Shown here piece after piece: positions 52,211 through 61,833 of a stretch of DNA of 64,000 nucleotides. How positions within the stretch are numbered: the stretch's first letter is position 1; each line of letters opens with the position of its first letter. Under the pieces are notes generated by a model. It had not been told where the DNA came from. It did no database searches and saw only the letters and a list, made by a program, of their open reading frames with translations. The position numbers were made by a program, and so were the translations under genes. Origin of the DNA: WLXB01 sp040221475 (GTDB taxonomy: Bacteria; Pseudomonadota; Alphaproteobacteria; Rhodospirillales; Rhodospirillaceae); the NCBI GenBank assembly GCA_040221475.1, contig JAVKEJ010000053.1:248001-312000 (forward strand), in the 5' to 3' direction.

Positions 52211-52993
52211 TCAACCAGGAGACTGTGCTTGTTCAACCAACTGATTGAACTGTTCCGCAGAAACTGCGCCAGGAATTAAGGCAGACCCCACAATAAATGC
52301 TGGTGTGCCGCTTATTTCAAGTTGCTGCGCAATAGCCCGGTTTTTGTCGATAATCTCATCGAGGCTTGGATCTTTCATGTCTTTCTGAAGTTGATCTACA
52401 TTCAGTCCCACGCCTCTTGCTAGGGTCATAATTGTGCTTTCATTCAAACTACCGCGATGGCTCATCATTGCTTGGTGAAACGGTCCGTAAAGATCCTGTT
52501 CGCGTGAAGCAAGAGCCGCTTTAGAGGCTATTACAGAATTTGGACCGAGAATTGGAAACTCGATCAAAACAAGGCGAATCTCTTCATTATCTTGCATACT
52601 GTCGAGTACGGTCTGAAACATGGACTTACAGTATCCACAGTTGTAGTCAAAAAACTCAACTACGGTTACTTGACCGTCAGGATTACCAATGACCGTATTT
52701 TCTGGCGGATCAATGAGTTCGGCTTGGAGTTGCGCCAGATTTTGCTGCTGCCGTTCCAGCTTTGCTGATTCTTGGTTTGCTTGCAAAAGTGTTATGGCTT
52801 CAGCAATTATTTCTGGATTCTCAAGGATGTATTCACGCACTAATTCTTTAATGCGATTTTCCTGAGGTGGGCTGAAATCAGTCACTTGAGCGGATGCTGT
52901 TGCCGCCAACAATGTACAAGCGGCAATGACGAAATGAGCCAGGATAATCTTAGAAACCCTCTGGAAAGTAGTCATTTTGGCCAATAACTCCAT
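52211..52993 (-). CDS. DsbA family periplasmic thiol-disulfide protein
   Basis: This 260-residue protein has a signal peptide (hydrophobic residues 13-34, cleavage after SAQ) and a thioredoxin-fold DSBA domain with Cys119-Gly-Tyr-Cys122 in FDYNCGYCKSM. The cis-Pro is in EISGTPAFIVGSALIPG. An N-terminal helical region (RIKELVREYILENPEIIAEAI) is typical of the ScsC/BdbD-like group, seen in alphaproteobacteria. I start it at ATG 52993 after AAGGTGG; the frame to 53080 adds non-conserved residues. It follows the M48 peptidase by 99 bases, same strand. Confidence 0.92.
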   Translation of the reverse strand: MELLAKMTTFQRVSKIILAHFVIAACTLLAATASAQVTDFSPPQENRIKELVREYILENPEIIAEAITLLQANQESAKLERQQQNLAQLQAELIDPPENTVIGNPDGQVTVVEFFDYNCGYCKSMFQTVLDSMQDNEEIRLVLIEFPILGPNSVIASKAALASREQDLYGPFHQAMMSHRGSLNESTIMTLARGVGLNVDQLQKDMKDPSLDEIIDKNRAIAQQLEISGTPAFIVGSALIPGAVSAEQFNQLVEQAQSPG

Positions 52994-53092
52994 CGAAACC
53001 ACCTTAAATCTACACTTAATGAGAGGGTATGGAGGCTTCACAGCCTTAAGTCCAGCTTGATTGTTACAAGTTCTGTTCACAAATCGTAAAGA

Positions 53093-54466
53093 TTAGCGAC
53101 GTCTGTTGCGTTGATCTTCCATATAGTTGCTGGCAACTGCTTTAATGTCTTGCAAGCGAACCCAAACAGGCGTCCCAGTTGGCAAGAATTCCTCAGCCTT
53201 TCTAGTGTGGCGTATGACGTCTCCAAATTGACCTAGAAGTAAGGCTCTTTCTGCTGCTGCGTATGACGATAAGCCAGGTTGATCGTTAATCGCGTATGAC
53301 TTTGCCGATAAATTCCAAGCAAAAATATCAGTTGGATCTTCTTGCAATGCCACTCTTAGGGCGTTTTGGGTCTCTTCAACCAATGCAGGGTCACCAGATT
53401 CAACCATTGCGTGGGCCTGTGCAACTAAAATCAGGGGCGCAAATGGAAGGATTCTGGTCGCCTCCCGATAGGCTTCTATGGCTTCAGGAATACGGCCATT
53501 CTCTAGAAGCATTTGACCTTTGAGTTCCCAGAAGTATGGATCCTCGGGGCGCTCTTCGATTAGCCCGTCAATGAGAGGAACTGAAAGATCTAGTCTTCCC
53601 CGGCGGTAATGCGCCACAGAGCGTGCATAACGCGCAGCAAGACTCAGGTCGGACTCTGGATATTTCTGTAGCGTTAGATTTTGCGGTTTTAAGAACGAAT
53701 AGAGTTTTGCAACGACTCTACGATGACGTTCTTCTAAAGCCTCGTTTGGTGGAACTGATGAATACTCTGATTGCTCAATGTGAGCCCGGATAGAACTCAT
53801 GCGATTGCGCGTTAGTGGGTGGGTGCGAATGTAAGGGTCTTGGCGATCTGTAATGAGAAGTTCTTGGCCGGAAATACGTTCAAAGAAATTATACAAACCT
53901 TCCGCTGATTGCTGTGTCCCTTCTAATGCTTTGAGTGCGAATTGATCTGCTGAAGATTCTTGACCACGGCTATAGGCAAGAATTTGGCGTTGTGCGGTCC
54001 CTTGGCCACCCAATGCTACAGCCATACCCAAATCCGAGTTTCCTGTCGCCACGCCTGCCGCTACGCCGAGCAACGTTGTTAATAAGGTTGTGGTTAATGC
54101 GGCGTCAATTTGATCGCTAAACATGACAGCATGTCCGCCGACGATATGCCCAGTTTCGTGTGCAATAACCCCAATAACTTCTGATGAGCTATTCGCCGCC
54201 ATCAGAGTTCCAGTGTTTAAAAACATGCGATTGCCATTTGTTACAAAGGCATTAAGCGAGTTATCTGCAATTATTCTTATCGTCACAGACTCTGGTGGAA
54301 TACCGGCTGCCTCAAAAATGGGAGTGGAATAGGCTTGGATCGTGTCCTCAATCTCTGTATCCCGGATCAGACTAAAGCCTTGTGCGAGAGCCAATTGACT
54401 CTGCCACGGGAAACTCATGGCCAGCAGAAAGATTAAAAGCTTATGTGTAGTAGTGGCTTGGGTCAC
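53093..54466 (-). CDS. M48 family metallopeptidase with TPR repeats (BepA-like)
   Basis: This 457-residue periplasmic peptidase has a signal peptide (hydrophobic residues 9-28, ending LALAQ), the zinc motif HETGH (His103, Glu104, His107) and a third ligand Glu in SRGQESSADQFA near residue 169. The C-terminal half (about 250-450) has TPR-like repeats (RPEDPYFWELKGQMLLENGRIPEAIEAY). BepA degrades misassembled outer-membrane proteins and helps LptD assemble. The start is GTG. It leads the M48-DsbA unit, which fits periplasmic protein quality control. Confidence 0.93.
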   Translation of the reverse strand: MTQATTTHKLLIFLLAMSFPWQSQLALAQGFSLIRDTEIEDTIQAYSTPIFEAAGIPPESVTIRIIADNSLNAFVTNGNRMFLNTGTLMAANSSSEVIGVIAHETGHIVGGHAVMFSDQIDAALTTTLLTTLLGVAAGVATGNSDLGMAVALGGQGTAQRQILAYSRGQESSADQFALKALEGTQQSAEGLYNFFERISGQELLITDRQDPYIRTHPLTRNRMSSIRAHIEQSEYSSVPPNEALEERHRRVVAKLYSFLKPQNLTLQKYPESDLSLAARYARSVAHYRRGRLDLSVPLIDGLIEERPEDPYFWELKGQMLLENGRIPEAIEAYREATRILPFAPLILVAQAHAMVESGDPALVEETQNALRVALQEDPTDIFAWNLSAKSYAINDQPGLSSYAAAERALLLGQFGDVIRHTRKAEEFLPTGTPVWVRLQDIKAVASNYMEDQRNRRR

Positions 54467-54565
54467 AGATTCACCAGGTTAGCGTTGATAGGCAAGGTTC
54501 TGAAGGATAGTCGTTACCGCCTTTTAAGATAAGAGAATGCTATCCAACAATACAGGGATTCCAAA

Positions 54566-55888
54566 GTGACATTGTGGCGTAACGATGGTCGATATAAGAG
54601 AGGTTGGTTTTGCAGCTTCATTTTCCTGGGTTTTTTGTCCGGCTGTGAAAGTGCCGAATTAGGCTCTCTTTCTGCCATTTCAGGGTCCCCGACAGTTGGC
54701 GGAATCGTCGTGGCTGATGATCCGCAGGCTGCTGTTATGGCCCAAAAGATTCTCGATGGCGGTGGTACAGCGGCAGACGCTGCCGTTGCACTGGGTTTTG
54801 GTCTAGCTGTCACGCTTCCTTCCAGAGCTGGCCTTGGTGGTGCTGGCGCGTGTATCGTTTATGATTATGAAACTCGCCTTGCAGAGTACCTTGATTTTAG
54901 ACCAAAACCTGCAGTTAATTACCAAGAACATGCTAAATGGCAGATGTCTATTCCTGCGCTTGCAGCGGGATTGTTTGCTTTACATGCTAAGTATGGAGTT
55001 CTTTCATGGTCACAGGTTGTCTCGCCTGCCGAGACTTACTCGCTTTTTAACAGGAAAGTTGGAAGAGCACTCGCAATAGATATCGAAGCGCATTCGCGTG
55101 TGTTATCTAACGACCCATCTGCCCTAGACGCTTTCATGTCATCTACCCGAACGCTCGCAGGGGAGGGGGCAAGCGTTCTGCAAGTGAATCTCGCTTCAAC
55201 ACTTAGTCGTATTCGTGAGAGAGCCGCTCCAGATTTTTATAATGGAGAACTGGCGCATGATATCGCTCAAGCTTCAAAGTCTGCAGGTGCATCGCTAGGG
55301 ATCTCCGATTTGAAAGGTTTCAAGCCAAATTGGTTGCCTTTGAGTGGTGAGGCGGGGCATGGAGTTGTGCTCTACAATGATTTTACATTTCAGATAGTTG
55401 AGCCTCTTGCAGATAAGAATTTTGAGAAATTAAAAAGTGATGCCACGACTGGGTTTGCTGTCGCGGATGCTGCCGGTAACGCTGTTGTTTGTCAGCTAAC
55501 GATGACAACACCTTTCGGTTTAGGTTTGATGTTGAACAAAGTCGGTTTTTTAGCCATCCCGGTTGATGGAAAGTTAGTCGGGGGAGAAACAATTTTACCG
55601 CCAATGGCTATAGCTATCGATGAGTACAACAATCGGCTTACTTTTGTTGGTGTGTCGAAACAGTCAGAAGATTTTGAGGTACTCAATATTGCGTTGAAGC
55701 AGAGTCTTGCCTCGAAAAAATCTTCTCGGCCTATTTCAAGGCAAACGGCAATGCGGACGCTAGCGGGTTATCCGGGTGTAAATATGCTGCACTGTAAGAA
55801 TGGATTAGTGCCTTCGTTTGCAAACTGCGAGGTATATAAAGACCCTCTAGGATATGGATACGGAATTATCAGTTATGGGGAGCCTTAA
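54566..55888 (+). CDS. gamma-glutamyltransferase-like lipoprotein, degenerate
   Basis: This 440-residue protein shows the gamma-glutamyltransferase fold (AQKILDGGGTAADAAVALGFGLAV, SRAGLGGAGACIVYD, YLDFRPKPA). A lipobox ends LGFLSGC (Cys27), so it is probably a lipoprotein. The autocatalytic Thr seems kept as Thr294 in ATTGFAVADAAGNAVV. The oxyanion GSxGG loop is lost (VGVSKQSEDFE), and it is shorter than the 550-580 residues usual for GGT. Activity is doubtful. It starts with GTG 54566 and is two bases before the aminotransferase gene. Confidence 0.75.
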   Translation: MTLWRNDGRYKRGWFCSFIFLGFLSGCESAELGSLSAISGSPTVGGIVVADDPQAAVMAQKILDGGGTAADAAVALGFGLAVTLPSRAGLGGAGACIVYDYETRLAEYLDFRPKPAVNYQEHAKWQMSIPALAAGLFALHAKYGVLSWSQVVSPAETYSLFNRKVGRALAIDIEAHSRVLSNDPSALDAFMSSTRTLAGEGASVLQVNLASTLSRIRERAAPDFYNGELAHDIAQASKSAGASLGISDLKGFKPNWLPLSGEAGHGVVLYNDFTFQIVEPLADKNFEKLKSDATTGFAVADAAGNAVVCQLTMTTPFGLGLMLNKVGFLAIPVDGKLVGGETILPPMAIAIDEYNNRLTFVGVSKQSEDFEVLNIALKQSLASKKSSRPISRQTAMRTLAGYPGVNMLHCKNGLVPSFANCEVYKDPLGYGYGIISYGEP

Positions 55889-55890
55889 TT

Positions 55891-57051
55891 ATGGCTTTTA
55901 AGGTCTCGCAACGCGGACGTGTGCCACCATTTTTAGTTATGGATGTTATGAAGGCTGCTGCGCAACAAGAGGCGGCTGGCAGCGATGTTATACATCTCGA
56001 AGTTGGTCAGCCTGAAACTGGTCTTCCAAAAATTGCCGCTGGTCCCGTCAAAAGTTTAATCGATGAGTTGTCGCTAGGTTATACAGTTGCTAGCGGCATC
56101 CTAGAATTGCGCGCTCGCATTGTTGAGCATTATCGAAAAACATATGGAGTTGTCTTAAGTGAAGACTCAGTATTCGTAACTACTGGCTCGTCTGCTGGAT
56201 TTCAACTTGCGTTTCTAGCGGCATTTGATGCCGGAGACCGGGTAGCTTTGGCATCTCCAGGCTATCCCGCGTATCGCCATATTCTGACCTCGCTGGGATT
56301 AGAACCAGTTTTGCTTGATGTTGGTGAAGGTACCCGTTTTCAACCAAGCGTAGACTTAATTAAAGAATTGGATCGTCCGATTGACGGACTGATTATAGCC
56401 AGTCCTTCCAATCCTACAGGAACTATCATCCCAAAATCTGAATTCATAGAGTTGGTTGAGTACTGTCACCGTGAGGGCATAAGACTCATATCGGATGAGA
56501 TTTATCATGGGATTTCTTTTGATACTGAAACGGCAACGGCGGCAAGGCCGGAAGGCTATGAAATTGTCGTTAATAGTTTTTCCAAATACTTTTGCATGAC
56601 TGGCTGGCGCATAGGTTGGATGATTGTTCCTCCGGACCTAATGAGATCAGTCGAATGTCTGGCACAAAATCATTACATCTCTCCTCCAACGATCTCTCAG
56701 TGGGCCGCTGTTCATGCATTTGGAGGTCTTGAAGAGCTTGAGCAGAACGTTGCCCGCTACCGCCGAAACAGAGATGTATTAATCGATCAGTTACGCCAAT
56801 CAGGACTACAAAAAATCGCGCCGTCAGATGGTGCATTTTACTTGTATGTCGACATTTCTGACTCGCAGATCAAGAGCGATGTCTACTGTCGTAAACTTCT
56901 TGAAGATACAGGCGTTGCTATAACACCTGGGTATGATTTTGATCCCTTGAATGGCGACAAAAACGTCAGAATATCTTTTTCTGTTTCAACAGAAAAAGTC
57001 ATTGAGGCCGCGAGTCGAATCAAGTCCTGGTCACGCTCTTTAATCTACTAA
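55891..57051 (+). CDS. class I/II aminotransferase (PLP-dependent)
   Basis: This 386-residue PLP enzyme of the aspartate aminotransferase fold type I has the PLP lysine in NSFSKYFCMTGWRIGW near residue 232, SPSNPTGTIIPKSEF and a terminal Arg in VRISFSVS. It transfers amino groups between an amino acid and a keto acid. Substrate unknown. It sits two bases after the GGT-like gene, so they are probably cotranscribed; a role in glutamate-linked amino-acid turnover is a guess. It converges with rne. Confidence 0.92.
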   Translation: MAFKVSQRGRVPPFLVMDVMKAAAQQEAAGSDVIHLEVGQPETGLPKIAAGPVKSLIDELSLGYTVASGILELRARIVEHYRKTYGVVLSEDSVFVTTGSSAGFQLAFLAAFDAGDRVALASPGYPAYRHILTSLGLEPVLLDVGEGTRFQPSVDLIKELDRPIDGLIIASPSNPTGTIIPKSEFIELVEYCHREGIRLISDEIYHGISFDTETATAARPEGYEIVVNSFSKYFCMTGWRIGWMIVPPDLMRSVECLAQNHYISPPTISQWAAVHAFGGLEELEQNVARYRRNRDVLIDQLRQSGLQKIAPSDGAFYLYVDISDSQIKSDVYCRKLLEDTGVAITPGYDFDPLNGDKNVRISFSVSTEKVIEAASRIKSWSRSLIY

Positions 57052-57061
57052 CAGTAAAAAC

Positions 57062-59818
57062 TTAATTTGTACCGTTATTCCACCACCCTTTTTTGGGAGG
57101 GCCGCTTGGAACTTCTAAGGGGGCGGGCGCAAGTTTTTCTTGAGAAGGTGGCGTGATGCTCTCTTTCGGAGTTGTATTTGTTGTGCTCGGCGATTTTTTC
57201 TCAGCGGAATGAGTTGATTTTACTTCTGTCTTTACTTTGGAATCAGAAGCACTGTTATTTGAGTCCGACACGGTTGATCTAAATGCTTCAGCACCCTTTT
57301 TAAAGACATCAAGGAAACGGGAACTTGTTTTTGGTGTAACAGCTGGAGAAGGCTGAACAGGAATCGGGTCAGCTGAGGAAACCTCATTACTTGAATCTGA
57401 AAAAGTGTTTTGCTCTTCTTTAGGCTGTGGCTGTTGCGAAGAACTTGATTCTGAACTGTCCGTGACGGAGTCTTCCGTCTTTCTACGTCTTCTCCGTCCG
57501 CCTCGTCGTCCGCGTCGACGGCTCTTAGTCTGACCTTCGTCATCTTCACGCTTTATATCAGAAATACTTGAATCACCTTGAGATGTTTTTTTACCATCAC
57601 TCGTGAGATTATCAGAAGATTCTGAGCTGGTGTTGTCCTGATTGATGCTGACTGTTTCAACCTCTTCCGTGCGTTTTTTTCTTCTTCTTCTGCGCTTTTT
57701 CTTTGGACCTTCACTTGACGTATCATCGACTTCTTTGGTGTCGTTGGACACAAGAGCTTCAGTCTGGGTTTCTGTAACTAATTGCTTTGCAGGTTCGGAC
57801 TGTTTTTGGGTATCGCCTTTGACGCGTTCCATTCTAACATCTGGCGGAATAAGGCTGTCGTCACCAAGGATGTAAACATTCATTTCATAGCGTTTTTGAA
57901 TTTCTTCAAGTCCTAAACGCTTATAGTTCAGTATGTATAATGCGACGTTTGGATGAACAGATACAGTTAACTCTGAAGTTCGATGCCTGAGTCCTTCTTC
58001 CTCAATCGCCCGCAGGGTCTGTATGGAAGTGGATTCAATTGACCGAATCATTCCTGTGCCGGCGCAAGATTTGCAAACCTCAAAATTAGCTTCAATCAGG
58101 CTTGGACGCAGACGCTGGCGAGATAACTCAAGCAGTCCGAAATGGCTTATCCGACCGACCTGAATTCGAGCACGATCACTCTTGAGTGCTTCTTTTAGCC
58201 TACGTTCAACAGCGTGATTGTTTTTGTTTTCATCCATATCGATGAAATCAATAACAACAAGCCCGGCCAAATCCCTTAGCCTGAGTTGCCTGGCTATCTC
58301 GTCCGCTGCCTCCAAGTTTGTCTTCAGCGCAGTTTCTTCAATATGACGTTCTTTTGTTGACCGACCAGAGTTTACATCAATGGCAACTAATGCTTCAGTT
58401 TGGCCAAATACGATTGATCCGCCTGATTTGAGTTGAGCGGTCGGGCTATGCATTGCGTCAAGTTGACTCTCAACTTGATAACGATGAAATAATGGAATTG
58501 TGTCGTCTTTGTAGCGCTGCACTTTCTTTGCATGGCTAGGGGTCAGGGTCTTCATGAAGTCCTTGGCCGCTTTATATCCTTCCTCTCCTTCCACAAGAAT
58601 TTCTTCGATATCTTTTGAATAGACATCTCGGATTGACCGTTTGATCAAATTTGCTTCTTCGTGAATTAATGCAGGCGCACGGGATTCCATTGTGACTTCA
58701 CGAATCTGATTCCAGGTGCGTTGAAGGTACTCATAATCTCTTTTGACTTCAGCTTTGCTTCTTTCTGCGCCGGCAGTTCTAAGGATGACAGCCATGTGTT
58801 CTGGGATTTTCAAATCTGAAACAATTGATTTGAGTCTTCTACGATCTTTTACATTTGTTATTTTGCGCGAGACCCCGCCGCCGCGTGCACTGTTAGGCAT
58901 AAGAACGCAATAACGCCCAGCGAGTGATAGATAAGTTGTTAATGCGGCTCCTTTATTGCCACGCTCTTCTTTGACGACTTGTATAAGCAGGATTTGCTTG
59001 CGTTTAATGACCTCTTGAATCTTGTATCGTCTTGAAGCAACAAATTTTCTCCGGTGAGAATCTAAATTCTCTTCCGTTTCGTCTTCTCCTCCTACTTCCT
59101 CTACATTTTTATTTTCGAACTCATGACTCTCATGTTGGTCAGGTTTTTCTGAGTCTGATGTCGTTTGTGTTTCATCATTTGAGTCTGCGGGGTTTTCGTT
59201 TGATATATCAGAGATTTTTTCGACTTCGTCGCTTGATTGAGAGCTGCTTATTTCGTTTGAAGAAGAGTTATCCTGAGTGTTCGTGAGAATATCTTCCTTT
59301 TTGCTTACATTTTCATCAGCATCCCGCTCTGTTAGATCTCCATTTGCTGTCGCCTCAGTCGCAGAAACTGTTTCAGAGTCCTGTGGGACGTCCTCATTAA
59401 GGGGCCCTTGATCGGTAACTGCATCGTTTAAAATGACAGGTTCTTGTTTCAGAGCTACTGTTTTATTGTCATCTGATGTGCTTGAGGACAGGCTTTGATC
59501 TAGATCATCATCGTCAGCAATTGCTTCATCGTGGGCTTTCGCTTCGGCGAGAAGAGCTTCTCGGTCAGCGACTGGAATTTGATAATAGTCTGGATGAATT
59601 TCGCTAAAAGCCAGGAATCCATGTCGATTACCACCATAATCGACAAATGCTGCTTGTAATGAAGGCTCTACTCTTACGACTTTCGCGAGGTAGATGTTGC
59701 CCTTGTTTTGTTCTTTTGTTGAGGTTTCTAGATCAAACGCTTCAAGCCGCGTCCCATCTATAACGACCACTCGGGTCTCCTCCGGGTGGTTTGCGTCCAC
59801 CAGCATTCTTTTTACCAT
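57062..59818 (-). CDS. rne: ribonuclease E
   Basis: This 918-residue endoribonuclease starts mRNA decay and processes rRNA and tRNA. The S1 domain is split: residues about 36-92 and 256-300 are separated by an acidic Ser/Asp/Glu-rich insertion of about 160 residues, as in other alphaproteobacteria. The catalytic core has Asp481 (VAIDVNSGRSTKE) and Asp524 (VVIDFIDMDEN), and the zinc-link CKSCAGTG with Cys582 and Cys585. The C-terminal third (about residues 690-918) is disordered with Arg-rich blocks (KKKRRRRRKKR, RRGRRGGRRRRRK) for RNA and partner binding. It converges with the aminotransferase gene. Confidence 0.96.
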   Translation of the reverse strand: MVKRMLVDANHPEETRVVVIDGTRLEAFDLETSTKEQNKGNIYLAKVVRVEPSLQAAFVDYGGNRHGFLAFSEIHPDYYQIPVADREALLAEAKAHDEAIADDDDLDQSLSSSTSDDNKTVALKQEPVILNDAVTDQGPLNEDVPQDSETVSATEATANGDLTERDADENVSKKEDILTNTQDNSSSNEISSSQSSDEVEKISDISNENPADSNDETQTTSDSEKPDQHESHEFENKNVEEVGGEDETEENLDSHRRKFVASRRYKIQEVIKRKQILLIQVVKEERGNKGAALTTYLSLAGRYCVLMPNSARGGGVSRKITNVKDRRRLKSIVSDLKIPEHMAVILRTAGAERSKAEVKRDYEYLQRTWNQIREVTMESRAPALIHEEANLIKRSIRDVYSKDIEEILVEGEEGYKAAKDFMKTLTPSHAKKVQRYKDDTIPLFHRYQVESQLDAMHSPTAQLKSGGSIVFGQTEALVAIDVNSGRSTKERHIEETALKTNLEAADEIARQLRLRDLAGLVVIDFIDMDENKNNHAVERRLKEALKSDRARIQVGRISHFGLLELSRQRLRPSLIEANFEVCKSCAGTGMIRSIESTSIQTLRAIEEEGLRHRTSELTVSVHPNVALYILNYKRLGLEEIQKRYEMNVYILGDDSLIPPDVRMERVKGDTQKQSEPAKQLVTETQTEALVSNDTKEVDDTSSEGPKKKRRRRRKKRTEEVETVSINQDNTSSESSDNLTSDGKKTSQGDSSISDIKREDDEGQTKSRRRGRRGGRRRRRKTEDSVTDSSESSSSQQPQPKEEQNTFSDSSNEVSSADPIPVQPSPAVTPKTSSRFLDVFKKGAEAFRSTVSDSNNSASDSKVKTEVKSTHSAEKKSPSTTNTTPKESITPPSQEKLAPAPLEVPSGPPKKGWWNNGTN

Positions 59819-60343
59819 GTAAGGTATAACTCCGTTGTATCAAAGCGGTCAGCTCTGCGCGCAGGCGCCCGCCTCGGTGTGATTTTGAAATTAGGGAGAA
59901 GTGGTCGCGTGCGTCCGGTGTGTTGTTAATTGATCCTAAGGCAGGTGCCTGAAGAACAAAGCAACGCAAGCTATGTAATGTTTTGTCAGCTTGTAGAACT
60001 CTTGCGGAGAGCACGGATACCACTTTCAATCAATATGTGCCGCTTCTTTGTTTACATAGCCAAGAAGGCGGCGTCTATGTCGTTTTAGCCAGTGCCAGAA
60101 TGTGAAAGGTGAGACCGATCATAACCTGAACGGGTCCTTATAAAGGGGTGCCTAATATTTATTAGGTGTTCAGGGCCCGACTAATCGCTTAACACTCCGA
60201 ACTTACTTTACTTTCTACCATCTTAACAATCTTTTCTTAAATTCACGGTGCTTTCATCCCAGCGTTGGTAGCTTCTTCGCAAACACTGTACGGATTCAGC
60301 AAGATTCGCTATATTATCCCAGAATTCTTTATACAAACACTAC
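59819..60343. other. intergenic region between rne and amiC
   Basis: This 525-base gap holds no credible gene. It must carry the promoters of the divergent rne and amiC genes, and a long 5' leader for rne is expected because RNase E usually regulates its own mRNA. A perfect palindrome CCTAATATTTATTAGG lies at 60151-60166. A 95-codon frame on the minus strand overlaps the rne start and looks like noise. Confidence 0.6.
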
Positions 60344-61699
60344 ATGTTGATCAATATGAAGCGTCGCGTTCACCTTGACTCCGCAGGACAGCCTCTCTTT
60401 ATTGGGCCTGAAAATGCTAATCTGCCGTCGAGCAGACGACGAATTCTGGGGCTCCTTGTGGGCACAATTGGGGTGTCGGCAACCAATAGCGTATTTGCAG
60501 CTCGACCCACAGCCACATCCTTTAGATTACATGATCACGGTACCCACACGCGGATCGTGCTTGAGTTAACCAGTGGTGCTGACTTCACAATATTCCAATT
60601 AACTGATCCATGGCGGACAGTCATTGACCTACCAGAAGTCATATGGAACTTACCTCAAGACACAGATGTATTAAATGAAGGGGTGGTCAGAGATATGCGA
60701 TACGGGCTGTTCCAGCCCGGACATTCGCGTGTTGTTATTGATCTTGTTAGGCCCGCTAACGTGGATCGTGCTTTTGTGCTTGCTCCCACGGCCACGACTC
60801 CCTGGCGTTTGGTCATAGACCTGAAATCCGTTCCGGAATCACTTTTCATGGAAAAACTGGGTCCGGCCAATCGTATTGTGATTGCTCGCCCCGATACGGG
60901 CGCACCTGTTGCGACCACGCCAAATGTAGCCTTTTTGGAAAGCTCAACGGACGGGCGCCGAATTCCATTGCCCCATCGCAAGCCTGCAGTTAAGCCATCA
61001 GAGAGAAAGCCTGTTATAGCCATTGATCCAGGTCATGGTGGTGTTGATCCAGGGGCTATTGGTGTAACTGGCGTGAGAGAAAAAGATGTTACTTTAGCTG
61101 CCGCACAGCAATTGAAGGCGTCTCTAGAGAAGACTGGGCGGTACAAAGTTGTATTGACGCGGAATCGAGATATTTCCTTGCAATTGCGGCAAAGGATTAC
61201 GCTCGCGCGAAGAGCCTCAGCAGACGTTTTTATTTCTATTCATGCAGATTCCATAAGCCGCCCTGATGTCAGGGGACTATCAGTATACACATTGTCTGAA
61301 ACCGCCTCTGATAAGGAAGCCGCGAAATTAGCGGAGAAGGAAAATAAGGCTGATCTTATTATCGGAATGGACCTTACGCATGAGTCCTCTGATGTTAGAA
61401 ATATTTTGATTGATTTGGCTCAGAGAGAGAGCATGAACTTGGCGGCTCATTTGGCTGCGACACTCATTTCTCAACTAAAGCGACAGGTTACGTTGCTACG
61501 CAACACTCACCGCTTTGCGGGTTTTGCAGTATTAAAGGCCCCCGATGTTCCTTCAGTACTTCTTGAGATGGGCTACCTTTCAAATCGGGAAGAGGAGCGG
61601 TTATTGAAGCAGTCCTCGTATCGTCAGAAATTGGTCGGCTCTATTGTGCAAGGCTTAGATACATATTTCTCAGAGGCTGACGTCGCAAGTCGGACATAA
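60344..61699 (+). CDS. amiC: N-acetylmuramoyl-L-alanine amidase (AmiC type)
   Basis: This 451-residue amidase cleaves peptide stems from peptidoglycan during cell separation. A twin-arginine-like signal (SSRRRILGLLVGTIGVSATN, residues 29-48) suggests Tat export as in E. coli AmiC. An AMIN domain (about 57-160) localises it to the septum. The Amidase_3 domain (about 222-445) has zinc ligands His231 (DPGHGG), Glu246 and His300 (SIHADS), and the catalytic Glu in VLLEMGYLSN. It starts at ATG 60344 or 60356. The PBP1A gene follows by 134 bases, same strand. Confidence 0.95.
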   Translation: MLINMKRRVHLDSAGQPLFIGPENANLPSSRRRILGLLVGTIGVSATNSVFAARPTATSFRLHDHGTHTRIVLELTSGADFTIFQLTDPWRTVIDLPEVIWNLPQDTDVLNEGVVRDMRYGLFQPGHSRVVIDLVRPANVDRAFVLAPTATTPWRLVIDLKSVPESLFMEKLGPANRIVIARPDTGAPVATTPNVAFLESSTDGRRIPLPHRKPAVKPSERKPVIAIDPGHGGVDPGAIGVTGVREKDVTLAAAQQLKASLEKTGRYKVVLTRNRDISLQLRQRITLARRASADVFISIHADSISRPDVRGLSVYTLSETASDKEAAKLAEKENKADLIIGMDLTHESSDVRNILIDLAQRESMNLAAHLAATLISQLKRQVTLLRNTHRFAGFAVLKAPDVPSVLLEMGYLSNREEERLLKQSSYRQKLVGSIVQGLDTYFSEADVASRT

Positions 61700-61833
61700 T
61701 TCAACCTAGCTCGCCTGCAAAAGGACATGATTTTCCTTATCTATTGGCTAAACAACTATAGAGATGCGAAACAAATCAGGTCTGCTATGATTTTACCAGC
61801 CACGTTTACTGAACCCAAATACGATAACAGGTA

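Noticed and set aside
59742..60029. 95-residue minus-strand frame overlapping the rne start
   Set aside because: It overlaps the rne coding start in another frame and has low-complexity composition with no family pattern.
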